Positions 54,178 through 62,946 of a DNA stretch of 64,000 bases are shown here, one piece after another. Every line of letters begins with the position of its first letter. Positions within the stretch are counted from its first letter, which is position 1. The stretch is from Pythium myriotylum. Taxonomy: Eukaryota > Oomycota > Peronosporomycetes > Pythiales > Pythiaceae. A program made the position numbers and the translations under genes. The notes under the pieces were generated by a model. It was not told where the DNA came from and searched no databases. It was given only the letters and a program-made list of their open reading frames with translations. The stretch is from positions 558,001 to 622,000 of the forward strand of contig JALJCQ010000026.1 of the NCBI GenBank assembly GCA_023091665.1, written 5' to 3'.

Positions 54178-55992
54178 CTAATCGACGTCATCGTTATCCA
54201 AGCCAGAAGACGTAGTTGTCGTTCCAGAGGCAACGCTGAACGCCTTCCCTCGATGAACGTTACCGCCGGCAGCTGAGGTTGTCAATCCTTCGACTGACAA
54301 TACAGTCGTGAGGCGCTTGCCACTAGTCGTAGTAGCGCGTCGTCGGGCTGCTACTGGAGTCGGTAAGAATTGGCTGTACAGATCCGCACTACTCGAGGGT
54401 CGAGGGCGGGCGCTGTTAGGTCGATTGGCGGGCGTCGTGCGTCCCGAGCCCATCGATTGTGGGTGGAATTGGTCTTGCTGGAGGTCGGCTGGAACGACGC
54501 CCCTCTCAATCAAGTCGCTCACAGCGACATCAGACGCTCGTTCGCGATTTGAAGCCACGATGCAATGGAGGCAGAATGACAGCGACTTCTGTCGAATCTC
54601 TGCCGTAGCTTCTTCCTCCTCATGTTGGGATCCCATGACCTCCGATGAGAGAGACGGGCCCATTGCGAAGCTGATTTTCTTCACAACACTGCAGCGCGTG
54701 CAAACGAGCTGGCTGCAGACCATGCACGCGCTTGCACTTCTGCGTAGCAATCGGCCGCAGTCTTTGTGGCAGAGCGAGCATGACGTAGAGTTGTTTACGT
54801 TCTCTCCGTCGGCATTCAGGCCGAGCTCCTCGGCTGCAGCCCGCATCTCCTCCATCTCGGCGGCACTAAGTTTCCTGGTCTGTCGCATCATTGCTGTAAA
54901 CTTTCGTCTCCGACGGCCAGTTTGCTTTGCGCACCACGCCAATTTCTTGAGGTTCGCGCACTCAAGTGCATCCCCAGGGCCAAGAAGCATCATATCAGCC
55001 GCTACCGACGTCGCGAGCATCTGGGAGACGCGGCCACCACTTGGATCGTAGTATCCTCGCATGAACACGTCAATAGTCTTGCCGTCCGATCGCTGGCGGA
55101 AGAGCTGGCACATGGAAATCTTAGCACGAACGGCGCTTTCATTGAGGTGGGCCATGGACTTGAAATTGACCGAGTGGGCAATGCGGTAACCAATGTTCTC
55201 GCCACTAGCCATGGTTGTGACCCCTAGGGACTCCACAAACATCAGGTCGCGCCGCTTCATCAGCGTCTTTGTTGACGCATTTTTGGCAGACGAGGTGCTG
55301 GAGCCAGAGCCGAAGCTCTGTAGAATCCACTTGACACCTAGAAACTCGAAAGGTTTCTCTAGACTCGCGTTCTCGATCACTGCGAGAACTGCGGCGTCAT
55401 GGATCGTCGCGCTAGAGTATGAGCCCTGTAGCTTCATTTCCAGCGAGGTTTCGCTTGCCATGCCGTAAAGAATGTCATCGAGCTGACCGGCGATCGATCC
55501 AAACCCCATGAGGGTAGGCATGGCCTCGCTACTGGAGTTGACGAGTTTATTCCAGCCGCTGATTTTTTGCTTGACAACAATTAGATGGTCGCGTTTCTTC
55601 ACGAGCTTCCATTGGCTCGGGTCCGGCTGTCTGTTAAATGTGTGGACATGGTCTTCATATGCTGTGATCGTGTCATCGAGCAGCGCGGTGGTGAGTTCGC
55701 GCAGCTTTTCGCTTTCGTCGCGCGTCAGCTGTAGAACTCTTCCTGCGGAGCTCGCGCGACGCATCGGCGCAAAGTTGTTGCGGATCGAGTGCGGATCATG
55801 GTCGAATGGTCGGTCGTGGTTGGTCTGGAGGTCGCTGTTGAGCGGAGTGCGGACACTCGAGGGGGCGTTGCTCGCCGTGCGCGACGGCGGCAGGTTGCTC
55901 GGGAAGCGCACGCTCTCGAATTCGTCCATGCCGTCGTTGCCCTGGAAGGCAATCGGGCCGGATGGTGGTCGCCGTTCATGGGCTCCCATCAT
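54178..55992 (-). CDS. SF14: long intronless START-like/FYVE-like protein
   Basis: 604 aa from the ATG at 55992 (MMGAHERR); the frame stays open to 56436 but that extension is Arg/Ser-rich and unconvincing. An N-terminal disordered region (about 1-80) leads to a START-like domain (GQLDDILYG, KPFEFLG, ASGENIG, HSVNF). A long helical basic stretch follows (GRRRRKFTAMMRQTRKLSAAEMEEM). The finger starts near 405 (CSLC, CMVC, CTRC in QLVCTRC), with an acidic insertion of about 25 residues before the last pair (SFCLHC). There is no intron between pairs 2 and 3. The tail of about 120 residues is Ser/Thr-rich. Probably the outgroup, or a relative of the ancestral form, of SF1-SF13. Confidence 0.85.
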   Translation of the reverse strand: MMGAHERRPPSGPIAFQGNDGMDEFESVRFPSNLPPSRTASNAPSSVRTPLNSDLQTNHDRPFDHDPHSIRNNFAPMRRASSAGRVLQLTRDESEKLRELTTALLDDTITAYEDHVHTFNRQPDPSQWKLVKKRDHLIVVKQKISGWNKLVNSSSEAMPTLMGFGSIAGQLDDILYGMASETSLEMKLQGSYSSATIHDAAVLAVIENASLEKPFEFLGVKWILQSFGSGSSTSSAKNASTKTLMKRRDLMFVESLGVTTMASGENIGYRIAHSVNFKSMAHLNESAVRAKISMCQLFRQRSDGKTIDVFMRGYYDPSGGRVSQMLATSVAADMMLLGPGDALECANLKKLAWCAKQTGRRRRKFTAMMRQTRKLSAAEMEEMRAAAEELGLNADGENVNNSTSCSLCHKDCGRLLRRSASACMVCSQLVCTRCSVVKKISFAMGPSLSSEVMGSQHEEEEATAEIRQKSLSFCLHCIVASNRERASDVAVSDLIERGVVPADLQQDQFHPQSMGSGRTTPANRPNSARPRPSSSADLYSQFLPTPVAARRRATTTSGKRLTTVLSVEGLTTSAAGGNVHRGKAFSVASGTTTTSSGLDNDDVD

Positions 55993-57458
55993 TGATCTCA
56001 AACGCGAGTGATCGAGAAGTGGCGGCGAATCGGCCGTGTCGATATCGTCTGTGTGGTCGTGGCGTTGCGGAGCGAGTTGGAACGACGACGCCACGAGGGG
56101 GAAATCAAGGCGGCGATCCAATGAACCCTGTAACTTGGATAACTGGAGATGTTCAGAACAGTCTCGCGCACTGTACACTGTCCGGCGCGAGTCTGGATAG
56201 AAAAGTGTCGAGCGGTCTCGCGCGCTTTGCGACGCGTGCTGCCGAGATCGGTTCTGCGTGCGGATGCCGCGAGAGATCTTGTATCCCTGCGTGGCGACGC
56301 GCGCGGGCAGCAAGCGGGCGAGCGACCGGGAGGAGGAGACGAATTGGTCCCCTCGCCTTTCGCATTGAGACATTGAGCTGCCCAGAGATCCGGTTGGGCA
56401 GCTGGCCAAGATGGCGACATGGCTACACCCTGTCAAACGCTATTTGAGAACCCTCTTCCAGGTCCCGCAGAGCCAGTTCCAGTCTTGGGCAACCTCTAGA
56501 AGCCAATGTGTCGTCTAATCTGGACTGGCTGGCTAGACCACTGGCCATCTGCCAGCTGGGCTCGCGGCACGCGAGTGCGGAAGACAGCCGAGACGAGCTG
56601 GTCTAGTGACGGGCTCAGCAGAGGAAATGCGCGCGGTGCCGCCCAATCCGGGCGCGAGTCCTTGACGCCGCACCCGTCGGCTGGAGCGCTGCGTGGAAGT
56701 CGCGGCGTCGTGCGGACGGCGCTGACCGTCACGTGGCGACGCGCCTCTGTATGTAAAGAGGTGGCTGTCCAAATGGGCAGCCCGACGAAATCTCTCTCTC
56801 TCTCATGCGCCGCGTGATCACGGCGCCTGATGGCCGTGGAGACGCACGCTGGACGCGCCCTCGACCGCCGAGAGCCGTTTTGACCAGAAGCTCTCATGTC
56901 GAGTAAGATGGATGACACGATGAGTCACGAGGGCCAGTGAGGACTCGACGATTGTCCGGCACCCGGACTCTACTCGGTGGGGCCCGAGAGTTGCACAGAA
57001 TTCCTGTAGTCAGCTTTGTCCGGCCGTGCAGCATGGCGAGGCGATCCGACCGACGTCGGAGGAGCAGCGCTGATGCCGGCGAGTCAGCGCTGAGGCGAGG
57101 ACAGGTCGCCGCGTGAGCCAAGTGGAGAGTTGACCGTACACTTCGAGATTTGAGTCGGCGTCCTCCGAAGTCACACGCGGCTATCGAAGGAACGTCGACG
57201 TCTTCGAGTCCGAGATGTCTGCCACCGACGAGACTGAGCGCCACGAGAGACTGAGCGCCACGTCGCGGAGGGTGACAAGACGGCGTCGCTCAAGGAAGGG
57301 GCCTCGTGTTGAGACTTGTTGACATCCACCTCGAGGCTCGAAGCTCGGCGCTGAACTCTTTGGGGGGAATCGGAATCAGGTGCTCGTGACTCACGGACAA
57401 TGTGATCCCACGCTGCTGACTTGACTCGGAGGGCATAAATCTGATGGTGTGTGCGTGA
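55993..57458. other. Intergenic SF14-bZIP1 (1.5 kb)
   Basis: Contains the unlikely upstream extension of SF14 (to 56436), a (TC)7 run at 56791-56804, and overlapping GC-rich frames with no motif. No gene recognised. Confidence 0.4.
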
Positions 57459-58832
57459 ATGGGACAGCCGCAAGCACTCGCATGCACTGACAAGAGTGAA
57501 CCCGGGAATGCTTACCAGTGCAGAGATTGGATGATGGAAGCGACCAGGCCGGGGATCGGGGAGAGCAGCGGCGCCCGTGATCAGCAGATGCCAACTGCGC
57601 CCATGTTTTCGTCATCGGAGCCCTTCAGCGCGTTCTTCCTGCCGCTCGGACGTCCCTCGAGCATGGCCGACGCCGACTTTCTCGACGACCTCGACGCCAT
57701 CGCGGACGTGCTCTCGTCCTCGTCCGAGGGCTCGCCCAGTCGCGACAGCAAGCAGCGCAAGCGAGACCGCAACCGCGAATGGATGCGCCGCGCGCGTCTG
57801 CGGAAGCGCTCGCAGCAGAGCGAGGTCCACTCGACCGTCGCGGCGCTCGAGATCCAGCGCGAGGCGCTCATGAAGGCGCGCTGTCTCGACGAGGCCGCCG
57901 TGCAGACGCTACTCAGCAAGCGGCAAGACACCAACAGCAAGATCCTCCAGTACCGACAGCTCAACCGCGCGTACACCGAGGTCGAGAAGACAGTCGGCGC
58001 CTTGCGCGAAGAAAACTTCACACTACGAGAAGAGCTGCGGAGGCGGCGAGTGGCCGAGGCCGTCGTCCGCGACCTGCTCAACGAGCTGGCGCTCGCAGAC
58101 CAGACTCGGCACAGGGGACTCGAGTCGAGCGACGACGGGTTCCAGTGGTTTGAGGAGATCAGGCAACAGTACGAGCCGATGTCGCTCGACAACGTCTGCA
58201 GTCTCGTGCGCGAGAGCTACAGCGAGATCCTCGAGTACATGGCCATCGCGCACGACTGCATTCCGAGCCCGCACCCGGTCTTTGGCTGGAACGACAGGCG
58301 GCTCCTGGACGGCACGTGGTCCAACTTCATGTTCGACAAGACGTTCTCCCACCACTCGGCCTTTGAGCTCATGCGCAAGACCTGGAAGATGTCCACCGAC
58401 GCCCTCCGCGTGCGCGTGCTGCAGCCCAAGTCCCAGCGGCTCCAGATCCTCCAGGTGCTCAACGAGAGCACGCTGATCGTCGCGAGAGAGAGCTACTTCC
58501 CGAGCGAGGACGTGAACCTCTGCACCGTGTACGTGCTCTTCTGGCTCGAGACGCCCGACCACGGCTTCGTGATCGGCACGCGCAGCATTGATCCGTCGAG
58601 CCGCGAGCTGCGGTCCAAGTACGCGGCGCTCGGGGGCCACCTCTTCACCAAGCTCGTGTACGCGTTCCAGTTCACGCCCGAGCGCGCGGGCTGCCGCGTG
58701 GCCTTCGGCGGGCGCGTCAACAACGTGCAGGCCGTGCACGCGCGCAACTGCCTCATGGACGCGATCCTGGCCATGCTGCGCTGGGAGGCGCACTGCGTGG
58801 CGCCCATTCTCGCGCTCGCGCCGACCCCGTGA
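57459..58832 (+). CDS. bZIP protein 1 with long C-terminal (START-like?) domain
   Basis: 457 aa, intronless. The start may lie further in: MADADFLDDLDAIADVL at 57663 resembles the N-terminus of bZIP2 and would remove 68 residues. The basic region KQRKRDRNREWMRRARLRKR (about 98-117) keeps the N-x7-R signature of bZIP DNA-binding domains but has Trp-Met where Ser-Ala is usual. A long coiled coil follows (about 120-210) with heptad Leu/Ile residues, ending REENFTLREELRRRR. The remaining about 230 residues (WNDRRLLDGTWSNF, VLNESTLIVARESYFP, VIGTRSIDPSSRE, RVAFGGRVNN, CLMDAILAMLRWE) align with bZIP2. Presumed nuclear transcription factor; target unknown. Confidence 0.85.
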   Translation: MGQPQALACTDKSEPGNAYQCRDWMMEATRPGIGESSGARDQQMPTAPMFSSSEPFSAFFLPLGRPSSMADADFLDDLDAIADVLSSSSEGSPSRDSKQRKRDRNREWMRRARLRKRSQQSEVHSTVAALEIQREALMKARCLDEAAVQTLLSKRQDTNSKILQYRQLNRAYTEVEKTVGALREENFTLREELRRRRVAEAVVRDLLNELALADQTRHRGLESSDDGFQWFEEIRQQYEPMSLDNVCSLVRESYSEILEYMAIAHDCIPSPHPVFGWNDRRLLDGTWSNFMFDKTFSHHSAFELMRKTWKMSTDALRVRVLQPKSQRLQILQVLNESTLIVARESYFPSEDVNLCTVYVLFWLETPDHGFVIGTRSIDPSSRELRSKYAALGGHLFTKLVYAFQFTPERAGCRVAFGGRVNNVQAVHARNCLMDAILAMLRWEAHCVAPILALAPTP

Positions 58833-59179
58833 GCAGCTCCAGGCTGCAGGCTACAACAGGCTCAGCGCACCGTCTCACGCGGGCCACTCATATTGCGCCT
58901 TCGTATCCATTAGGTGAGCGGACTAAACTGCATGGAGGAGCAACAAAGACCTCTCTGCGTGTCGCTCATGGGTTCACGCGAGAAAGCCGGAGCGGCCACC
59001 TGGACGCCCGTGCCCATCGAATTCGGCACCCTCGGTAGCTGTAGATTGGGTTGCACCTCATGGTTCCGCCAATAAAACCTCGTGGACAGCCGCGTAAGTT
59101 TGGGTTCGTCATGCAATCTCGCCGCGCACCCGGCCGAGATGCATGCTGATCTCGCGGCTGACAACGTCTCTGGACCTCG
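58833..59179. other. Intergenic between bZIP1 and bZIP2
   Basis: 347 bp, presumably the bZIP2 promoter. Nothing recognised. Confidence 0.5.
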
Positions 59180-60385
59180 ATGGCGCTCGCCGCGTCGCCC
59201 GACGACCTCGCGATGCTCGAGCTCTTCGACGAGGACGCGGCCGACGACGCCACGCGCGAGAGCGACGCCGACGCGCTGACGGCGCTCGACGCGACGCCGT
59301 TGACGCCCTTGACCCGTGAGCAGCTACGCGGCAAGACCAAGATGTCGGCCGAAGAGAAGAAGCGGCGCAACCGCGACTGCATGCGGCGTCTGCGCACACG
59401 GCGCAACGACCTCATCGCGACCATGCGCAGAGAGATCCAGGCGCTCGAAGCGCAGCTCAACCACGAGCTCGAGGTCTCGAACAGCGACGCGCTCGAGCAG
59501 CGCCACCAAAAGCTGCGGCGCCTCCAACTCGACCACGCGCGCATCAAGGCCGCGCTGCGGCGGCTCAGAGAAGAGAACTACTGGCTCCAGAAAGAGATCG
59601 CCAAGAAAGAGGAGAGCGTCGACACGGTCGTCCAGCTGCTCGAGGCGAGACTCCAGATGTGTCCGCCTATCGACGTGGACGCTCTGGAGGAAGACGACAT
59701 TGGCATCTGGATCCGCAATACGGACCACTTTGTGGCGCCGCTAGAAGATGCAAAGGCGTGCGAGATCGTCATGGAGAGCTACCGCATCATCCAGGAAGGC
59801 ATCCGCCTCACTGAGAAGATGAAGGTGCCGCCCAACGCGGTGCTTGGGTGGTCAGACCAACGGTCCGTGAACGGGAACTGGGCCCACTTCATGATGCAAA
59901 AGAGCTTCCCGCACGAACACCCACGCGAGCTGGCGCTCAAGACCTGGCGACTGATGAGCAGCGTGGCCGAGATCAATGTTGTCCAGCCTCGAGCCCACGA
60001 AATGAAGGTGCTGCAGAAACTCAACGACTTCAGCCTTGTCATCGCTCGCCACATGTACTTTCCAGCTTCCAAGTTTAGTTATTGCATGATCTACCTGCTC
60101 TTCCTGCTCGAGACAGAGAATGGCTACGTGGTCGGCTCCAGATCGATCGACGCAGACGAGAAGGCCATGAGAGCATTCACCGCGGAACGCATGGTCGTCG
60201 CGAAACCATTCCACTGTTACCACTTCCAGACAGATCAAGCCTCGGGCGGGGCCAAGCTAACGTTCGCAGGACGTGTTGACAACGTCGTCGATGGCTGTGC
60301 AAAGAACTGTGCGATGGACATGCTGCTCGCAATGATGCGGTGGGAAAGTCACTGTGTGTCTCCTCTGTGGCGACTGGACAACTGA
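59180..60385 (+). CDS. bZIP protein 2 with long C-terminal (START-like?) domain
   Basis: 401 aa, intronless, ATG at 59180. An acidic N-terminus (LAMLELFDEDAADDATRESDAD) is plausible as an activation segment. The basic region KKRRNRDCMRRLRTRRN (about 60-76) keeps Asn and Arg at N-x7-R and has Cys-Met where bZIP1 has Trp-Met. The zipper/coiled coil (about 78-165) has regular Leu/Ile spacing. The C-terminal domain has WSDQRSVNGNWAHF, VLQKLNDFSLVIARHMYFP, VVGSRSIDADEKA, KLTFAGRVDN and CAMDMLLAMMRWE. Tandem with bZIP1 in the same orientation, 347 bp apart, clearly a duplicate pair. Presumed nuclear. Confidence 0.88.
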   Translation: MALAASPDDLAMLELFDEDAADDATRESDADALTALDATPLTPLTREQLRGKTKMSAEEKKRRNRDCMRRLRTRRNDLIATMRREIQALEAQLNHELEVSNSDALEQRHQKLRRLQLDHARIKAALRRLREENYWLQKEIAKKEESVDTVVQLLEARLQMCPPIDVDALEEDDIGIWIRNTDHFVAPLEDAKACEIVMESYRIIQEGIRLTEKMKVPPNAVLGWSDQRSVNGNWAHFMMQKSFPHEHPRELALKTWRLMSSVAEINVVQPRAHEMKVLQKLNDFSLVIARHMYFPASKFSYCMIYLLFLLETENGYVVGSRSIDADEKAMRAFTAERMVVAKPFHCYHFQTDQASGGAKLTFAGRVDNVVDGCAKNCAMDMLLAMMRWESHCVSPLWRLDN

Positions 60386-60607
60386 ACGAAGAAGAATCGC
60401 ACCCACCACAACGTAGTGTAAACTAATCGTGCAAGTAAACAGCTCGCTCGCTATTCGGACATTATTTCCTCTTCGATTCCCGAGACTCGAAGATCTGATT
60501 AGTCTATCAAAGCTTTCGTGATACCGGTACGTCTAATTACCACGAAAATCAGTCAGACAATGTCTATCGAACACAGATACAAAGCATATAAAGCACATTT
60601 TGTTTGA

Positions 60608-62134
60608 TTATGGATACGACAATCTTGCCTTTCTTGCCTGTAGGCCACCGTAGACGAGCCCCGGGACGAGGAATCCTACGATCATAAAGCACTCTTTCCA
60701 GCCTGAGATGATATTCTTGACAATCAGGTACCCGCAGACTGCCGTGGGGATGAGTGCTATGAGCACAATTATCACCACCCCGCCGGGAACTTTGGTTGGC
60801 CGAGGCATGTACGGGAGCGTGTGGCGAAGTTGAATCGCCGAAGCGAAGATGGTGACTGTGACCAGCGCAGCGAACACGTTAGTGACGGGCACGAGCGTGT
60901 CCATGTCGACTCCCGCGAGCGCCACCGTCAGAAGAATAGTGATGAGAATCGAAAAGTGCGGACTACCGAAGGCGTTGTTACGGAGCCCAAACATTGGCGG
61001 CAACAAATTGCTGTCAGACATACCAGCCATCTCGAACGACTTGCAGAAGAGGCTGGACATGTAGAGACCAACATCGGAAGCGAGCGTCGAGATGATCAAG
61101 AGCACGCGCAGGAATTGACCGCCCACGGCTGCTGCGCCATCCACATATATGCCACGTTCGAAAGCCGTCCAGTCAATTTTCTCGGTCACGAGTGTCGCGG
61201 GGATCGGAAGGACGTACGCGCAGATCGTCAGTGCGAGTGTAACCACGATAGCGCGCGAGTAGACGCGCGCTGGGTTCGCCACCTGGCCACCGAACACCGA
61301 TGCCATCTGGATGCCGTCGTAATTCCAGAAGACTGTGTTGAGGATGTCGTAGTACGAGTTCTCAACACCACGTTCATACTGAGTCGGGTCCTTCCATTTG
61401 GCCTCAGTCGAGTTAACATACCGGATCACTCCGAGTTGGTGGTCGTTGTCGTACTTGGTGTAGCACCAGATGATGTAGAGCACGAGCGGGACGTACACAA
61501 AGCAGAGCAGCACGATGGCCCCGCGGCCGATGATCCGCGTCGAAAGGAATGTCGGAAGGCCGAGCACGAGGCCGATGGTTGATTTGAGTACGTACTCGAC
61601 CGTGGGGTCCGTAATCTCGACGTGGCCGTATTCGGTAATGAAATAGAGCAGGTAGCCTGGGTAGATCGCCCCACCAAAGACTCCAGCGACCCAGGACCAG
61701 TAGCCGATCTGCGTGCCCCAGAAGGACCCGAAAGCGTTCGTTACCCAGATCGTGAAGCCCCCGTCCTCTGGATATGCTGAGCAGAGCTCGGTCACGACAG
61801 CGGCGTAGGGGATTGTGAACACGACAGGATAGATGAGCAGAGCCAGCATAGCAGTCAGCGGGCCGCCCATAGCCACGATGTCTTCCGAGCCCAACGGCCC
61901 GCCGCACCCGTAGAAAAACGTGATGGCCGCGACGCCAGCCGTGCCGAGCACGCGGGGGGAGCCACGGAAGAAGTCGTACGGTAGCACTGAATTCTGCATT
62001 CCATTGAGCGCGAACTTTTGCGGAGGCGACTCGAGGATGTGATCGACGTCTTCGCTCAGAAAGCGATGTTGCGGTGTCTCCGTGTGGTCGTCAAAGAGAC
62101 TGGGATTGATGCTCACGACTGGATACGACTTCAT
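60608..62134 (-). CDS. Amino-acid/polyamine transporter, APC superfamily (LAT-like), 1
   Basis: 508 aa, intronless; ATG at 62134. About 12 membrane segments are expected. The first carries GGPLGSEDIVAMGGPL, the glycine-rich substrate-binding helix break of APC transporters. VVTELCSAYPEDGGFTIWV marks TM2-3. FWNYDGIQMASVFGGQVANPARVYSRAI marks TM6 and its following loop. The N-terminal 60 residues are cytosolic and charged. Closest in character to L-type/polyamine uptake permeases of plants and protists; substrate not predictable. Located in the plasma membrane or an organelle membrane. An 18-bp hairpin lies about 100 nt upstream of the start. Confidence 0.9.
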   Translation of the reverse strand: MKSYPVVSINPSLFDDHTETPQHRFLSEDVDHILESPPQKFALNGMQNSVLPYDFFRGSPRVLGTAGVAAITFFYGCGGPLGSEDIVAMGGPLTAMLALLIYPVVFTIPYAAVVTELCSAYPEDGGFTIWVTNAFGSFWGTQIGYWSWVAGVFGGAIYPGYLLYFITEYGHVEITDPTVEYVLKSTIGLVLGLPTFLSTRIIGRGAIVLLCFVYVPLVLYIIWCYTKYDNDHQLGVIRYVNSTEAKWKDPTQYERGVENSYYDILNTVFWNYDGIQMASVFGGQVANPARVYSRAIVVTLALTICAYVLPIPATLVTEKIDWTAFERGIYVDGAAAVGGQFLRVLLIISTLASDVGLYMSSLFCKSFEMAGMSDSNLLPPMFGLRNNAFGSPHFSILITILLTVALAGVDMDTLVPVTNVFAALVTVTIFASAIQLRHTLPYMPRPTKVPGGVVIIVLIALIPTAVCGYLIVKNIISGWKECFMIVGFLVPGLVYGGLQARKARLSYP

Positions 62135-62235
62135 GGCTGATCGTCAGGTCGGGAGCAGAACGAAAATGGAAGCGAGTGAGGCTGGAGACGCTACGGGAGA
62201 CGAGGCTCGATCGTCTTGACTTCGGTGTGGGATCG

Positions 62236-62276
62236 CAAGTCGCTCCCTGGCAGCAGTTCTGCCAGGGAGCGACTTG
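62236..62276. repeat. Perfect 18-bp inverted repeat, 5-nt loop
   Basis: Arms CAAGTCGCTCCCTGGCAG (62236-62253) and its exact complement (62259-62276) flank the loop CAGTT. It lies 102-142 nt upstream of the ATG of transporter 1 on minus, so probably in its 5' leader or promoter. Could form a stable RNA hairpin. Confidence 0.8.
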
Positions 62277-62830
62277 TTCTCTGATGGCAGGAGAACCAGA
62301 TCCGTGTGAGGTGGTTCTGACGGCGGGAAGGTCACACCCCATGTTGGCTTCCCGGGAAAGAGAACGAGGCGCACAAGTTAGCAAATCATCCAGAAACCAG
62401 TGCAACAATCCGACTGTCAAGTCCCTTTCTGGACGGCCTCAAGAGAGCGCGGCAGTCAGCGCGGATGACTTCCATTTTTTTTCTGGTAATAAGTTGCTCT
62501 CCACTGTTGCACTCCACGTCGATCGACACTTCTGGTTGTATTTTTTCATCGAACTTCATCGGAAGACAACGGATCTCCTACTCGAGTCCTGCAGTGCATG
62601 CGATGGTGCCACGGACCGCATTTGAAGGGAGTCGCGAAATAAGTCTCCACAGTATCAGCGATCTTGTGGGAAAGTCCTCGTGGGCGGCCCAAACTCCCTC
62701 CACTGTACTTCAAACAACAAAAATCGAACTGCTCACTAGGCATGTACATACAGGCTGTCAGAGGAGTCAGCACGCAGCACCCACAACAACGACCACAACA
62801 AGTGTGCAGGCTTTGAGGATCGGCTAGATC

Positions 62831-62881
62831 ATGACGGACTCGTTGAGCTAGTGAGCCTCATTAGCTCAACGAGTCCATCAT
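62831..62881. repeat. 51-nt near-perfect inverted repeat
   Basis: Palindrome centred on 62856 with 25 base pairs per arm, broken by one G-T wobble (62851/62861) and one mismatch (62835/62877). Loop is effectively one base. It starts 66 nt after the stop codon of transporter 2 on minus, so probably lies in that 3' untranslated region. Confidence 0.8.
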
Positions 62882-62946
62882 AACGTGAGAACGAACTAAA
62901 GGTACTGTACAACAAGCGCGCAGCTATATTCCTAAGGAGGTTTTAT

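Larger units (their letters stand above)
62135..62946. other. Intergenic between transporter genes with two inverted repeats
   Basis: 812 bp. Holds the 5' flank of transporter 1 and the 3' flank of transporter 2, plus the two hairpins listed separately. Otherwise nothing recognised. Confidence 0.6.
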
